Notes: a model not told the origin generated them from the letters alone. A DNA stretch of 15,336 nt from Candidatus Helarchaeota archaeon (GCA_013375405.1 JABXJU010000097.1:1-15336); one strand, 5' to 3'. Shown: positions 6,646 through 13,976, counted from the stretch's first letter. Numbers and translations: made by a program.

Positions 6646-7746
6646 TTATTTTTTTAGGATAGATAATATTTTTATAGCTGTGTCTTCAATATCCTTCGCC
6701 TCGAGATAAGATCCATCCGTCGCAACAATAGTGCCATTTTCTTCTATATGCTCTATACCATCAAATTTTTGTCCGGCCTCATTAATCTTTATAGCTTTTT
6801 CTATAGATATGCCACTCGGTAAATTAACCTCGCAGCCCTTAGCTGAGAGACGTACCGGATAGCCTCCCGGTAATCCAACTGGTCCGGGTACATTTGTAAG
6901 CTCTCCTGTATTAAAATAGAGAGCTAATATATTTTTTACATAAGATGACGCGATAAATGCCTGATGATATCTTGCAGCCTCTCCGAAGGGACCGGTTCTA
7001 TTCGCAAAATATTTCATTCTAAGATTTTTAAGATCAGGTAATAACTTCTTTGGAGGTAATTTAGTCGTAACATCGTCGCCTCCTACGACTACTTTCAACC
7101 AGTAAGGAATCGCTAATTTGAAATCTAAATTATATCCCCACGCATGATGAGCCACAAGAAAAACTTTCACGTTTATCATCGGCACATTAAGATTTTCGCT
7201 GAAGGCTTCTTGGATTAAAGGTGTTATAAGATCCAAGTTACCTCCTCCACATGCCGGTGTCAATTCAAAGCCCTTCGATAAAACTGGATTTGTACAATCT
7301 GGGAAATTACATATTACAACATGAGTATTTATACCAGATTTCTTAACTGCTTGCATAAGCTTTAAAGCACAAAAGAAGGTTGTTGACATCCTAGGGGCGC
7401 GTCCTTTATAGCCTTCTTTCTCGAGAATTTTTCGCTTTTCTTCTGATATTGGGGGACGGAGATATGTTGGCCATAAAATAGCAGTATTGCATATTACTTC
7501 AGGCCCAACCTCTTTTATTACATCTGCAACAACATCGACTTCAGCTAAATCAAGTTTAATAAAACTAATATCTGGATAAAGTCCTTGAAAAGCTGCTACA
7601 TATTTAGCATGGCGCGTCTTCATAGCCCCGATTGGTTCATTAATATCAGAAGCCACGATCTTTTTTACTCGTGGTGTAATAGCTAGGAAATTTAAAATAT
7701 GGTATCCAAGATCTCCTACCCCCATCAACATTATACTATTCGCCAT
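6646..7746 (-). CDS. NAD(P)-dependent oxidoreductase with Rossmann fold (malate/lactate dehydrogenase- or saccharopine dehydrogenase-like)
   Basis: The protein has 366 residues. The dinucleotide-binding motif GVGDLG is at 9-14, followed by an acidic residue D34 (ASDIN) at the end of the second strand, which favours NAD over NADP. The segment VICNFPDCTNPVL (143-155) resembles the strand and NP loop of malate/lactate dehydrogenases. H199/H200 in VAHHAWG could hold a catalytic histidine. The C-terminal part, GLPGGYPVRLSAKG and later EAIKINEAGQ-like text, is also reminiscent of that fold. The exact substrate is unknown, and the family name could equally be saccharopine dehydrogenase-like. A TATA-like box 25 nt upstream supports leaderless initiation at the ATG. 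The same-strand neighbour is enolase-superfamily gene C. Confidence 0.7.
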   Translation of the reverse strand: MANSIMLMGVGDLGYHILNFLAITPRVKKIVASDINEPIGAMKTRHAKYVAAFQGLYPDISFIKLDLAEVDVVADVIKEVGPEVICNTAILWPTYLRPPISEEKRKILEKEGYKGRAPRMSTTFFCALKLMQAVKKSGINTHVVICNFPDCTNPVLSKGFELTPACGGGNLDLITPLIQEAFSENLNVPMINVKVFLVAHHAWGYNLDFKLAIPYWLKVVVGGDDVTTKLPPKKLLPDLKNLRMKYFANRTGPFGEAARYHQAFIASSYVKNILALYFNTGELTNVPGPVGLPGGYPVRLSAKGCEVNLPSGISIEKAIKINEAGQKFDGIEHIEENGTIVATDGSYLEAKDIEDTAIKILSILKK

Positions 7747-7765
7747 TTTAATCCGAAAATTATAA

Positions 7766-7802
7766 TATTTTTAAATTAAAAAATGTTTGCGTGTGCGAGC
7801 AC
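7766..7802 (-). promoter_or_regulatory. Promoter of the Rossmann oxidoreductase gene
   Basis: On the minus strand TTTAAAAATA (7775-7766) is centred 24-25 nt before the ATG, implying a leaderless message. The palindromic GTGCGAGCAC (7793-7802) lies just upstream of the TATA box and could be an operator or BRE-adjacent site. Confidence 0.45.
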
Positions 7803-7906
7803 CAGCCGTTAATTTTTTTAGGGTCTTTATTAACGAATAAACATTAAATAAGAAAATCATAATTTAAATTGCAGAGTTGTAGGTTCAAAACTAAATATTC
7901 TAACTA

Positions 7907-9079
7907 TCACCAATAATATGTGTCTGTTCTTGGAAGTCCTTGTTCAACCTTATATTTACTTGTACGCCAAATTTTATTGTATTTTTTCAGTTTTTCATCA
8001 TCTATTTCTATACCTAGTCCTGGGCGTTCTGGAACAGTTAGACAACCATTTTTTGTTTTGAACTCGTCCTTGATTATGTCACCTGAAGGTGGTTCTAAGA
8101 GGTGAGTTGAGCTATCATTAGTACGCGAAAAAGCAGGATTCGAAGAGATCCAATGTAGCAATTCGGCGTTAGCTGGTCCAAGCTCAGCGGCGCTGCTCTG
8201 ACCTGTCACAGGTATTCCAGCTGCTTCTGCTATCGCACAGATCTTATTACAATATATTAGACCTCCATTTTGCATAGGGTTAAGGTGTAACAAATCCATC
8301 GCTCTTAAATTCACTAGCTCAATAACATCGCCCAATCTCAAATGACCATTCAAATGAAACTCTATAGGTATATTAGTAGATCTCCGTAGATCCGCATAAC
8401 CTTTGAAGTCTAGAGCAGGGATTGGTTCTTCTATATGTGCCGGGTCATACTTCTCCATCTTCTTCAGTGTTCGGATTGCTGTAGGAAGATTATAACTTCC
8501 ATTTACATCAAATCCAAGCTCAATATCATCGCCAACAGCATCTCTTATCATTTTTAAAGATTCTATATCCTTTTTTGGGTCCTTCCCTATCTTTATTTTA
8601 AAGGCCTTCCAACCCCTTTCTACTGCTTTAACAGCCTCGGCCACCTGCTCTTCAGGTGGCTTTTCGCACATCCAATATCGGCAACGCACTTTATCATGCA
8701 CTTTCCCGCCTAATAGCTTGTATAGAGGTTGATTACAGACCTTCCCGATTATATCCCAGAGAGCACAGTCAACAGCGCTAATTGAACTTGGACTAACGCC
8801 ACGTAATATCCCCCTTGATCTGTTGATAGATATGGTTGTTATGTTTTCAATATTCAAAGGATCTAAACCGATTATCTTCGGTTTGACTGTTTTTAATATT
8901 TCAGCCTCATTCCGAGGCCATGTTTCTCCTATTCCCGTTATCCCTTCATCGGTATCAATGAATACTATTGCATGATTGCTAGCGTATCTTGTTGCATACC
9001 ACATAGTCATTGGATGAAATTTCCCAAATACAGCGAAAGGAACAGAAACACAAATCGTTCTCACATCAGTTATTTTCAT
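7907..9079 (-). CDS. Enolase-superfamily protein C with an atypical active site
   Basis: The protein has 390 residues. The second-strand motif is a full K161-I-K163. Predicted metal ligands are D191 (in FDVNGSY) and E217 (HIEEP). At the third position, where most members have a glutamate after PIAxG, this protein reads PIEFHLNGH. The best alignment puts N244 there, with E240 and H242 nearby. The residue that is Asp in mandelate racemases and Lys in muconate cycloisomerases is N267 (LHLNPMQNGG), and the expected PH motif is TGQSS. The enzyme could be a lyase, racemase or cycloisomerase that relies on the two lysines alone; the reaction cannot be named. A C-terminal tail of about 25 residues extends past the normal end. 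A possible operator hairpin lies upstream. Confidence 0.85.
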   Translation of the reverse strand: MKITDVRTICVSVPFAVFGKFHPMTMWYATRYASNHAIVFIDTDEGITGIGETWPRNEAEILKTVKPKIIGLDPLNIENITTISINRSRGILRGVSPSSISAVDCALWDIIGKVCNQPLYKLLGGKVHDKVRCRYWMCEKPPEEQVAEAVKAVERGWKAFKIKIGKDPKKDIESLKMIRDAVGDDIELGFDVNGSYNLPTAIRTLKKMEKYDPAHIEEPIPALDFKGYADLRRSTNIPIEFHLNGHLRLGDVIELVNLRAMDLLHLNPMQNGGLIYCNKICAIAEAAGIPVTGQSSAAELGPANAELLHWISSNPAFSRTNDSSTHLLEPPSGDIIKDEFKTKNGCLTVPERPGLGIEIDDEKLKKYNKIWRTSKYKVEQGLPRTDTYYW

Positions 9080-9104
9080 TTTTAAACATTATCAGAATAT
9101 TTTG

Positions 9105-9117
9105 TTAAAATATATTA
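9105..9117 (-). promoter_or_regulatory. TATA box of enolase-superfamily gene C
   Basis: On the minus strand TAATATATTTTAA is centred about 32 nt before the ATG at 9079, which gives a leader of only a few nucleotides. Confidence 0.5.
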
Positions 9118-9135
9118 GATTTTTGCTTTTAAATT

Positions 9136-9167
9136 ATAATGATGCGTACGCCACGCATCCTTATTAT
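9136..9167. promoter_or_regulatory. Palindrome upstream of enolase-superfamily gene C, possible operator
   Basis: GATGCGT (9141-9147) and ACGCATC (9153-9159) form a perfect 7-bp inverted repeat around a 5-base centre. It is extended by ATAAT (9136-9140) and ATTAT (9163-9167) after a 3-base bulge. It lies about 25 bp upstream of the TATA box of gene C, the usual place for an archaeal activator or repressor site. Confidence 0.45.
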
Positions 9168-9171
9168 ATGC

Positions 9172-9202
9172 CTGTTTAAAAAAACAGAAAATTAATAAAA
9201 AA
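9172..9202 (-). terminator. Terminator of the opine dehydrogenase-like gene
   Basis: Read on the minus strand, a T6 run (9202-9197) precedes a T7 run (9184-9178) that overlaps a 6-bp hairpin (CTGTTT 9172-9177, AAACAG 9182-9187). It lies 46-76 nt after the stop codon of the opine dehydrogenase-like gene. Confidence 0.45.
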
Positions 9203-9248
9203 TTTTTTTTGATATTATTCGTATTTGAAGATAAAATTTAAATTATTT

Positions 9249-10388
9249 TCATAATTTTCCTTTATTTGCATATCTATGTAGCTGTTCTATGTTTAATCCA
9301 TTTATTCCGAGTTTTTCTACAGTTCTTCCTTCTTTCCAATAGTCAGTTTGATTTATTATCGATGCGAGTTGAATTATTGTATCTATTGTAGGTGTAGGTA
9401 CTTTCAACATCCTACTAATAGATGCAACTGGGACTAGGCCATATGGGACATCTTCGGTCAAGTACCTCATTTTTAATTTATTTCCACCTATCTCATAGGG
9501 AGGAGGTAAAAATTCATTCTTATATGGAGGATCCCACCATCCTTTAGGATAAAGCCTGAATTCTTTTACCTCAAGATTCATGGCATTTAGGAGAGCATCC
9601 CTTTCCTTCCGAACCGCTGTTCTGACATTATTTAATGCTTGAGATCCTTTTTTGCGTTCATCGAATGTTGACCATTCTGGTTCCTCTCCAGCCTCCATGT
9701 CAATAGCGCCTAGAATCATAAAAAGCGGATGTCCATAAGCGTTCATGCTATATATACTTGTTTCTAAAACGTTAGAAGCCAAGATTAAACGATTATGGTA
9801 AAGACCTTGTAATACTTTCATTGCTTTCTCGGTATTTATAGAGGGAAAGGCTGCAATTGGAAGCATTGCTTTAGTAGCCATCACCCAAACTCTGTAAAGG
9901 TTCTCGTTTCTAAACAAGAATTTTCTCGTTGCATAGAGATTTGACATCGTTTCACATAAAATTACTTCATTAATGATATCTACGCCTTTTTTCTTAAGCA
10001 CATTTCCGAACTCTATCGCACCAAATTGACTTCCTGGATTGAGCGTTACTATCTGTCCCTTTTCTAACTCGGGTGAAAGTTTTTCTGCAAACTCTTTGTG
10101 AGCAAATGCAGGAACATTAACTAATATAACATTTACACCTTCTACCGCCTCTTTTATATTAGTAGTAACTTTGCTTATCTTGGCAAAACCTGTTTTTGGT
10201 AGAGGTTTGCCTAAACCATCGTGACCATGTATCTCAAATCCCCCCCTATCTAAAATAGGTTTTATATTCGCAATAAATCGTGGAAGTTCGTATAGAGTAA
10301 CATCATAGCCTCTTAATATTAAATCTCCTGTAAAAGTAAGACCTCCATGTCCAGCTCCTAAAACTGTAACCTTCAATTCGGTTTCCAT
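9249..10388 (-). CDS. Opine (octopine/nopaline) dehydrogenase-family NAD(P)-dependent oxidoreductase
   Basis: The protein has 379 residues. The N-terminal Rossmann domain carries GAGHGG at 11-16 with E35 ending the second strand (YELPRF), which suggests NAD. The C-terminal helical domain has the family hallmark SMNAYGHP with the likely catalytic H220. Known members join or split an amino acid and a 2-oxoacid (opines), or reduce related 2-oxoacids. Here the actual substrate is unknown. The ATG is supported by AGGTG 5 nt upstream, and the TATA box lies about 70 nt upstream, so unlike its neighbours this gene has a real leader. Together with the enolase-superfamily genes it suggests metabolism of 2-oxo- or hydroxy-acids; this is inference. 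Confidence 0.85.
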   Translation of the reverse strand: METELKVTVLGAGHGGLTFTGDLILRGYDVTLYELPRFIANIKPILDRGGFEIHGHDGLGKPLPKTGFAKISKVTTNIKEAVEGVNVILVNVPAFAHKEFAEKLSPELEKGQIVTLNPGSQFGAIEFGNVLKKKGVDIINEVILCETMSNLYATRKFLFRNENLYRVWVMATKAMLPIAAFPSINTEKAMKVLQGLYHNRLILASNVLETSIYSMNAYGHPLFMILGAIDMEAGEEPEWSTFDERKKGSQALNNVRTAVRKERDALLNAMNLEVKEFRLYPKGWWDPPYKNEFLPPPYEIGGNKLKMRYLTEDVPYGLVPVASISRMLKVPTPTIDTIIQLASIINQTDYWKEGRTVEKLGINGLNIEQLHRYANKGKL

Positions 10389-10393
10389 TTTTT

Positions 10394-10398
10394 CACCT
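10394..10398 (-). promoter_or_regulatory. Ribosome binding site of the opine dehydrogenase-like gene
   Basis: AGGTG on the minus strand lies 5 nt before the ATG. This fits the predicted leader of about 45 nt for this gene. Confidence 0.6.
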
Positions 10399-10433
10399 AC
10401 AAGAGTTATTACCTAACTATTAGATAACAATTT

Positions 10434-10463
10434 CGCGCGCATAAACCAAGCCAAATTATATAT
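10434..10463 (-). promoter_or_regulatory. Promoter of the opine dehydrogenase-like gene with a CG tract at the predicted transcription start
   Basis: On the minus strand ATATATAATTT (10463-10453) is a good TATA box. About 25 nt downstream, where transcription should begin, is the tract GCGCGCG (10440-10434). Confidence 0.45.
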
Positions 10464-10563
10464 CCTCAGCTCATGTATAAACAGAAAATACTGAAATTAA
10501 GGATGAAATTGCATTGATTTAGAAGAGATTGTTTGAAAAATTAAGAGTTATTTTTAAACTAAA

Positions 10564-10722
10564 ATGATTGTTGACCCGGACATTGAGCCGGAGGATGAAG
10601 ATATTGTAATCGCAACAGTACCCTGGAGTGGCTGGTGCGGCGCAGATCCTTGTTACATCAAAATGCTAGCAGTCCTCATACAAGCTAAGTCTAGTAAATT
10701 ACCTACTTTGTGGACTAATTGA
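10564..10722 (+). CDS. Small ORF of unknown function whose last codons come from the insertion sequence
   Basis: The 52-residue frame starts with ATG just after an in-frame TAA. Its N-terminal part is very acidic (VDPDIEPEDEDI) and is followed by VPWSGWCGADPCYIKM, with two Cys and two Trp. The last residues (TLWTN) are encoded by the left end of the insertion sequence. Removing the IS and one copy of its ACCT target duplication restores an original end of KLPFY-stop, 49 residues in all. The radical SAM gene would then begin 43 nt after that stop. I do not recognise a family. It could be a genuine small protein, a peptide substrate of the radical SAM protein, or a fragment of a larger gene. 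Confidence 0.4.
   Translation: MIVDPDIEPEDEDIVIATVPWSGWCGADPCYIKMLAVLIQAKSSKLPTLWTN
10701..10704 (+). repeat. Target site duplication, left copy (ACCT)
   Basis: ACCT directly abuts the left end of the insertion sequence and is repeated directly after its right end at 11714-11717. A 4-bp duplication is usual for part of the IS5 family. Confidence 0.65.
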
Positions 10723-11713
10723 TTAGGGTTGGACTTTTCTCTTCTACTCTTTGCGGTTCGTATTTTTCTGGGCCTTCTGCTTCACAAGTTGACGAGCCTG
10801 TTGTATAGTGAGACCTTGGCCACAAGCTCTCGGGCGACGTTCTCCAGGCTTCTGACCATGCTGTGCTCCCCGAAGAGGTGTTTGAAGGTGGAGAAAGCGG
10901 TCTCGGCCATCCATCGCCTGCCATAGCCCTCGAGCTTCGCCCAAGCCTCGTAGCCCAGGTCCCAGAACCGCCTCACCGCACGCCTCCTGGCCGGCGAAGG
11001 CGTATCCAACCTGCTGTTCCTCCTAGGCTTGATGACAGCCCCAATGCCTCTCTCCTCCAGCATCGTGAACGCGTCACCAGAGTCGTAGGCGCCGTCGCCC
11101 AGCGCCTCCGAGACCCGCCCACGCTTCTCAGCCTCAGCCACCAGCTTCGGGAAGGCGACGACGTCGTGGACGTCGTCGGTGGAGACATCCAGGGCTACCA
11201 CCTCCTTCGTCTCGACGTTCACTGCGAAGTGGAGCTTCACGTACCGCTTCTTCTTGCCGTGTTTCCTCTCGACCCAGCCTCCGGCCCTGTGCACCTTGAC
11301 CCCTGTCGAGTCGACGGCTATCGCCATGGGCTTGTCGTCCCGTCTCAGCGCCTCCAAGTAGTCGGGGTTCAGCGCCAGGATGCGTTTCCTGAGCCCCGAG
11401 TAGTCGCCTGGCGGAAGCTGGGGCACGAGTCCGTGCAGGGCGCGGGTGAAGCCTTCGAGCTGGCGGTAGGGCATGGAGTAGAGATGACGGACCGTGGAGA
11501 GGAGCTGGATGTAGCTGTGGGCCAGCCGGTAGGGAGGGCCCGTCTTGCCGTGGTTCATGGCTTCCAACTCCTCCTCGTATCCCTCTATGAAGCCCGTGTC
11601 GAGTATGAGTTCGCCTCTTCTGATGAGTTTCTCGTCGATCTCCTTCCAGCCCATGGCCATCAAGGTACTATTAACGAAAACGCGCAATAAATGTTACGAA
11701 TAATCCACAAAGC
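10705..11713 (-). mobile_element. IS5-family insertion sequence, about 1009 bp, complete
   Basis: The left end reads ACTTTGTGGACTAAT. The right end, read on the opposite strand, reads GCTTTGTGGATTATT. This gives an imperfect terminal inverted repeat with CTTTGTGGA identical. Both sides are flanked by ACCT. One transposase gene fills almost the whole element on the minus strand. Its base composition is much richer in G+C than the flanking DNA, so it was shaped in a different genomic background or reflects the host's GC-rich regions. The transposase has all three catalytic acids, and the clean target duplication suggests a recent insertion. Confidence 0.85.
10782..11660 (-). CDS. IS5-family DDE transposase
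   Basis: The DDE transposase cuts and pastes its own element. Counting from the in-frame TTG at 11687 (301 residues), the catalytic acids are D126 in IAVDSTGV, D198 in ALGDGAYD and E262 in RWMAETAFSTFKH, with the Y/R-x-x-E spacing typical of IS5-type enzymes. The N-terminal helical region contains YSMPYRQLEGFTRAL, characteristic of this family. I place the start at ATG 11660 (292 residues, MAMGWKEIDEKLI), because archaeal relatives usually begin near MGWKEID; the TTG 27 nt upstream is an alternative. The gene is intact and probably active. It is transcribed away from the radical SAM gene. Confidence 0.9.
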   Translation of the reverse strand: MAMGWKEIDEKLIRRGELILDTGFIEGYEEELEAMNHGKTGPPYRLAHSYIQLLSTVRHLYSMPYRQLEGFTRALHGLVPQLPPGDYSGLRKRILALNPDYLEALRRDDKPMAIAVDSTGVKVHRAGGWVERKHGKKKRYVKLHFAVNVETKEVVALDVSTDDVHDVVAFPKLVAEAEKRGRVSEALGDGAYDSGDAFTMLEERGIGAVIKPRRNSRLDTPSPARRRAVRRFWDLGYEAWAKLEGYGRRWMAETAFSTFKHLFGEHSMVRSLENVARELVAKVSLYNRLVNL

Positions 11714-11717
11714 ACCT
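11714..11717 (+). repeat. Target site duplication, right copy (ACCT)
   Basis: This is the second copy of the ACCT duplication. It joins directly to the TATA-like element of the radical SAM gene. Confidence 0.65.
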
Positions 11718-11730
11718 TTTTATTAAATAG
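11717..11730 (+). promoter_or_regulatory. TATA region of the radical SAM gene, at the edge of the insertion sequence
   Basis: TTTTTATTAAATAG lies about 39 nt before the ATG at 11764 and is conserved before the truncated copy at 4671-4684. The IS ends four bases upstream, so the TATA box survived but everything upstream of it, including any BRE or operator, was replaced by IS sequence. Confidence 0.55.
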
Positions 11731-11763
11731 TGTTCCTTATAGACCTAAAGTAGATGTGCGTCT

Positions 11764-13287
11764 ATGAAGGTTGATGTCTTATTAGTTCATCCCCCGGTAA
11801 ACTTTTTTCTCAAAAGGAATCCTATTCAACACTCTTCGTGTGTTGGCTATGGTTTGCTTCATATCGCTGCTTGTTTAATTCAAAGAGGATATAAAGTTGC
11901 CGTTTGGAATTTAGAGGCCATTCGCCCATCACAATATATTCTTCCTCAGAGTCTTCAAATAAGTTTAGAGAAATTCGATCCATCCGTAATAGGAATAGAA
12001 TTGAATTGGGTGTCTTTTAGTAAAGGTGCCATTCAAACCGCGGAACTCTTCAAGAAGATTCGTCCCGATATCCCTATTATCCTTGGAGGTACCCATGCAA
12101 CAATTTTTTCAACAGAAATAGTTCGAAACTATCATCAAATAGTAGATGCAGTGTTAAGAGGTGAGGGCGAAAAAACGTTCATAAAAGTTGTTGAAAATGT
12201 TGAAAAAGACAGAGGCTTTCATAACATAGGAGGTCTAGTAACTTTTAAAGATGGATATATTTATGAGGTGCCAATCAGCAAAAGCGATCTCTATATGAAT
12301 ATTGATGATATTCCTCCATATTCTAATAAAATTATTTTACCTATAAATCTAGATACAACTAGATTAGGTTTAGGACCCTCAATAAATACATGTAGGGGTC
12401 CTTGCAATTATAATTGTATTTATTGCATTGGTGGACAAAAGCCCCATTTTTCAAGTAGGGAATCTTTTTCTGTTCATTCCCCTAAATGGATTATTAATCA
12501 AATTAATATTTTAATTGAAGAGGGAGCTAAGGAGATTGCATTTCAGGATCTTCTCTTTTTAAGCGGGAAAAAAAGACTAATTCAGCTTGCGAAAATGGTG
12601 CGTAACGAAAAAATAAATGAAGAAATTGCTGGTTTTAACATGACAGCTATTCCAGGGTTCCTTGATGGGGAGACTCTGGAAGAATTATCTCGGGCAGGGA
12701 TTTATAATATCGATTATGGTACCGAAACTGGTTCAAATCATATTATGCGCATTTTGAATAGACCTACTTCGAAGAAGAAGATATTAGATTCTATTAAGGT
12801 CACAGCTTCTAAGGGGATCATTCCTTTTACATGGTGGATGATAGGGCTCCCAAAAGAAAGACCAGAGGATATTGAAGAGACTTTAAAGTTGATTAATAAG
12901 ACTACTGAATTAGGATCTATACCAAGATGGATAACACCTCTTATAATTTTACCTAGTACTTTATTATTCAAACAGGCAAGAAAATTTGATATTAAAATTA
13001 GAATGAAATCTTTTGAAGATTTTTCTATTTACTCTGATTTAGGCGAGAAAGCTATTTCTTGGTACCCTGAGACTATTTCTCATGAAACAGAATTTTTAAA
13101 CCAATACGATATTCTCCGAGAAACCATAAAATTAAAAATTGATGTTTTCCAAAAAAGAGATATAATAATTGATAACTTTATTAAAAATATAGATACCATC
13201 ATTTCATATCATCCACTTCTCTCTAGTAATATTTTAGAAAATATGATTAAGGATACATTAGGATACTTATTAAAAACTTTTTATTAA
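11764..13287 (+). CDS. Cobalamin-binding-domain-type radical SAM protein
   Basis: The protein has 507 residues. The N-terminal ~150 residues look like a B12-binding domain: VDVLLVHPPVNFF at the start, then IPIILGGTHAT (about 105-115) and AVLRGEGEKTF (about 135-145). The DxHxxG motif for base-off cobalamin binding is not seen. The radical SAM cluster motif Cx3Cx2C is C214, C218 and C221 (CNYNCIYC), with a further C210 just before it. The barrel continues with FNMTAIPGFLDGETLEEL, YNIDYGTETGS and WWMIGLPKERPEDIEETL. The C-terminus is AT-rich and probably helical. Relatives are often methyltransferases or cyclases acting on lipids, pigments or peptides; which one applies here is unknown. A gene of unknown function follows at once. 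A truncated paralogue lies at 4720. Confidence 0.85.
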   Translation: MKVDVLLVHPPVNFFLKRNPIQHSSCVGYGLLHIAACLIQRGYKVAVWNLEAIRPSQYILPQSLQISLEKFDPSVIGIELNWVSFSKGAIQTAELFKKIRPDIPIILGGTHATIFSTEIVRNYHQIVDAVLRGEGEKTFIKVVENVEKDRGFHNIGGLVTFKDGYIYEVPISKSDLYMNIDDIPPYSNKIILPINLDTTRLGLGPSINTCRGPCNYNCIYCIGGQKPHFSSRESFSVHSPKWIINQINILIEEGAKEIAFQDLLFLSGKKRLIQLAKMVRNEKINEEIAGFNMTAIPGFLDGETLEELSRAGIYNIDYGTETGSNHIMRILNRPTSKKKILDSIKVTASKGIIPFTWWMIGLPKERPEDIEETLKLINKTTELGSIPRWITPLIILPSTLLFKQARKFDIKIRMKSFEDFSIYSDLGEKAISWYPETISHETEFLNQYDILRETIKLKIDVFQKRDIIIDNFIKNIDTIISYHPLLSSNILENMIKDTLGYLLKTFY

Positions 13288-13340
13288 TTAAGTATTATGG
13301 AGGAATTTATATAAATTTAATAAATAATTTTATTACCGCA

Positions 13341-13976
13341 TTGGAAAATAAAATTGAAGGATGTATTATTACTGAAAAAGAAATATTAATAAAACCAAAA
13401 GACTCACCTATAAGAGTCATAATTATATTCAGGAATAATTCATCAAATGAATATATGATAAATGGGTATATTAACCTCTTGGATTTTACGGATATATGGA
13501 CAAAAATTATAAATGATTCCTTTAAAAATGATGACTTTAATTTGTCTGAAACATATTTGGATCTTATTGGTTTTGAAGTTACTCTAAAAGAGAAGGGTTT
13601 AATTAGAAGGGAACCATTTTTTGACAATAAACCAAGATTAAGTAAATTAAGAAAAATAACCTCCCTACAAATTAAAAATAAATTGATGAATATACTTAAT
13701 AACAACAGCGAACTTTTCAATAAAATCAGATCCGTAAAACCTAAAAAAATCGATATAGAACTAATAGAAAATTTTGTACAAACTGAAATATATGATTATT
13801 CACGAAATTTTCTTGACAACATCAAAAATATATCTGATATTATATGGGGAATCAATATTATTGTTAATTTTGATCAATCAATTAATGCATATAAAGCTTG
13901 TAATATTATTGATATAATGAACATAATAGCAAAGCATATAGTTGAAATGACTAGATATCAAATTATGAAATTGTAA
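13341..13976 (+). CDS. AT-rich protein of unknown function co-transcribed with the radical SAM gene
   Basis: From a TTG at 13341 the protein has 211 residues. The frame is open further upstream and contains no ATG, GTG or other TTG. A good ribosome site GGAGGA (13299-13304) is followed 6 nt later by ATA at 13311, which would add ten residues (INLINNFITA), so the true start may be non-standard. The protein is rich in Ile, Asn and Lys, with a possible beta-rich first part (CIITEKEILIKPKD) and a helical C-terminal half; no membrane segments or catalytic motif are evident. It sits 23-53 nt after the radical SAM gene without a terminator between, so it probably works with it. I do not recognise the family. 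Confidence 0.55.
   Translation: MENKIEGCIITEKEILIKPKDSPIRVIIIFRNNSSNEYMINGYINLLDFTDIWTKIINDSFKNDDFNLSETYLDLIGFEVTLKEKGLIRREPFFDNKPRLSKLRKITSLQIKNKLMNILNNNSELFNKIRSVKPKKIDIELIENFVQTEIYDYSRNFLDNIKNISDIIWGINIIVNFDQSINAYKACNIIDIMNIIAKHIVEMTRYQIMKL

Noticed and set aside
10863..11690. Long open frame on the plus strand across the insertion sequence
   Set aside because: It is the antisense shadow of the GC-rich transposase gene. Its composition is typical of a reversed GC-rich coding frame, and the transposase on the other strand has full catalytic motifs.
13307..13720. 137-residue minus-strand frame opposite the gene after the radical SAM gene
   Set aside because: It is a very Ile/Leu/Phe/Ser-rich reading of an AT-rich gene in antisense. 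The plus-strand frame continues the operon and has a ribosome site.
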